Source: Alviniconcha marisindica (Eukaryota; Mollusca; Gastropoda; Provannidae). From it: DNA of 64,000 nucleotides. The stretch lies in NCBI GenBank assembly GCA_018857735.1, contig JABMCL010001460.1:62001-126000 (forward strand), read 5' to 3'. This document shows positions 63,886 through 64,000 of this stretch, in pieces (the first letter of the stretch is position 1; each line of letters begins with the position of its first letter). The position numbers and the translations under genes are program-made. The notes beneath the pieces are model-generated. The model ran no database searches, had not been told where the DNA came from, and saw only the letters and a list, made by a program, of their open reading frames with translations.

Positions 63886-64000
63886 CCAGCTTGCAAGCTG
63901 ATACTCGACACTGCTGTTTAGCAATTGCGTGCTAAACTAAGCCAAGGCTTTGCCATCCGGTGGTGTCAGATTAATGACTCCTGAACCTAAATTGTTTCTA

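Noticed and set aside
1..64000. CRISPR array, bacterial operon, prophage or toxin system
   Set aside because: The window is eukaryotic; the tandem repeats lack spacer structure and no such genes are present.

Overview
This is animal (metazoan) nuclear DNA. The evidence is intron-split genes with canonical GT-AG junctions, AATAAA polyadenylation signals, tRNA-derived SINEs, a solo-LTR-like element, many (CA)n/(GT)n microsatellites and very long poly(C)/poly(G) runs. The predicted proteins look invertebrate, and the SINE and minisatellite load with AT-rich introns fits a mollusc, probably a gastropod. That taxonomic call is an inference and was not tested by a search.

Three protein-coding genes can be reconstructed. 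(1) HSPBP1/FES1, an Hsp70 nucleotide-exchange factor, is on the minus strand: CDS exons run from 13666 down to 6672, with a poly(A) signal at 6582-6587. (2) MED18, a Mediator head-module subunit, is on the plus strand in five phase-matched exons from 15044 to 20279, about 205 aa, with a poly(A) signal at 20488-20493. HSPBP1 and MED18 are head-to-head and probably share a promoter region between 13.7 and 15.04 kb. (3) A CXXC zinc-finger protein of about 790-800 aa is on the minus strand: a large terminal exon at 35624-37540, a CXXC exon at 37647-38115 and two candidate first exons 18-19 kb upstream in a CpG-rich block near 56.4-57.2 kb. Its two coding exons are in different frames. They join in frame only if a 106-nt mini-intron (37541-37646) is removed; keeping it stops the protein just after the CXXC domain.

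Layout: 0-5.5 kb is non-coding and repeat-rich (65-bp minisatellite, perfect 142-bp-arm palindrome, 88-bp higher-order repeat), possibly the 3' end of an upstream plus-strand gene. 5.9-13.7 kb is HSPBP1, whose introns hold a 56-bp array and a solo-LTR-like element. 15-20.5 kb is MED18, with two unusual inverted-repeat structures in its introns. 20.5-35.4 kb is mostly AT-rich non-coding DNA with one candidate minus-strand exon at 23 kb, a 42-bp minisatellite and a foldback element. 35.4-57.2 kb is the CXXC gene and its long first intron. 57.4-64 kb is GC-rich DNA that may be the promoter side of a divergent plus-strand gene, then SINE copies, a 36-bp minisatellite and microsatellites.

No exotic gene system (CRISPR, toxin system, virus or cluster) was found. 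The most distinctive pattern is local duplication of 3' splice-site sequences: three HSPBP1 acceptors and one MED18 acceptor have tandem or nearby extra copies just upstream. Others are a perfect hairpin-like palindrome, an interleaved A-B-A'-B' inverted repeat, and the intron-retention and alternative-promoter architecture of the CXXC gene.
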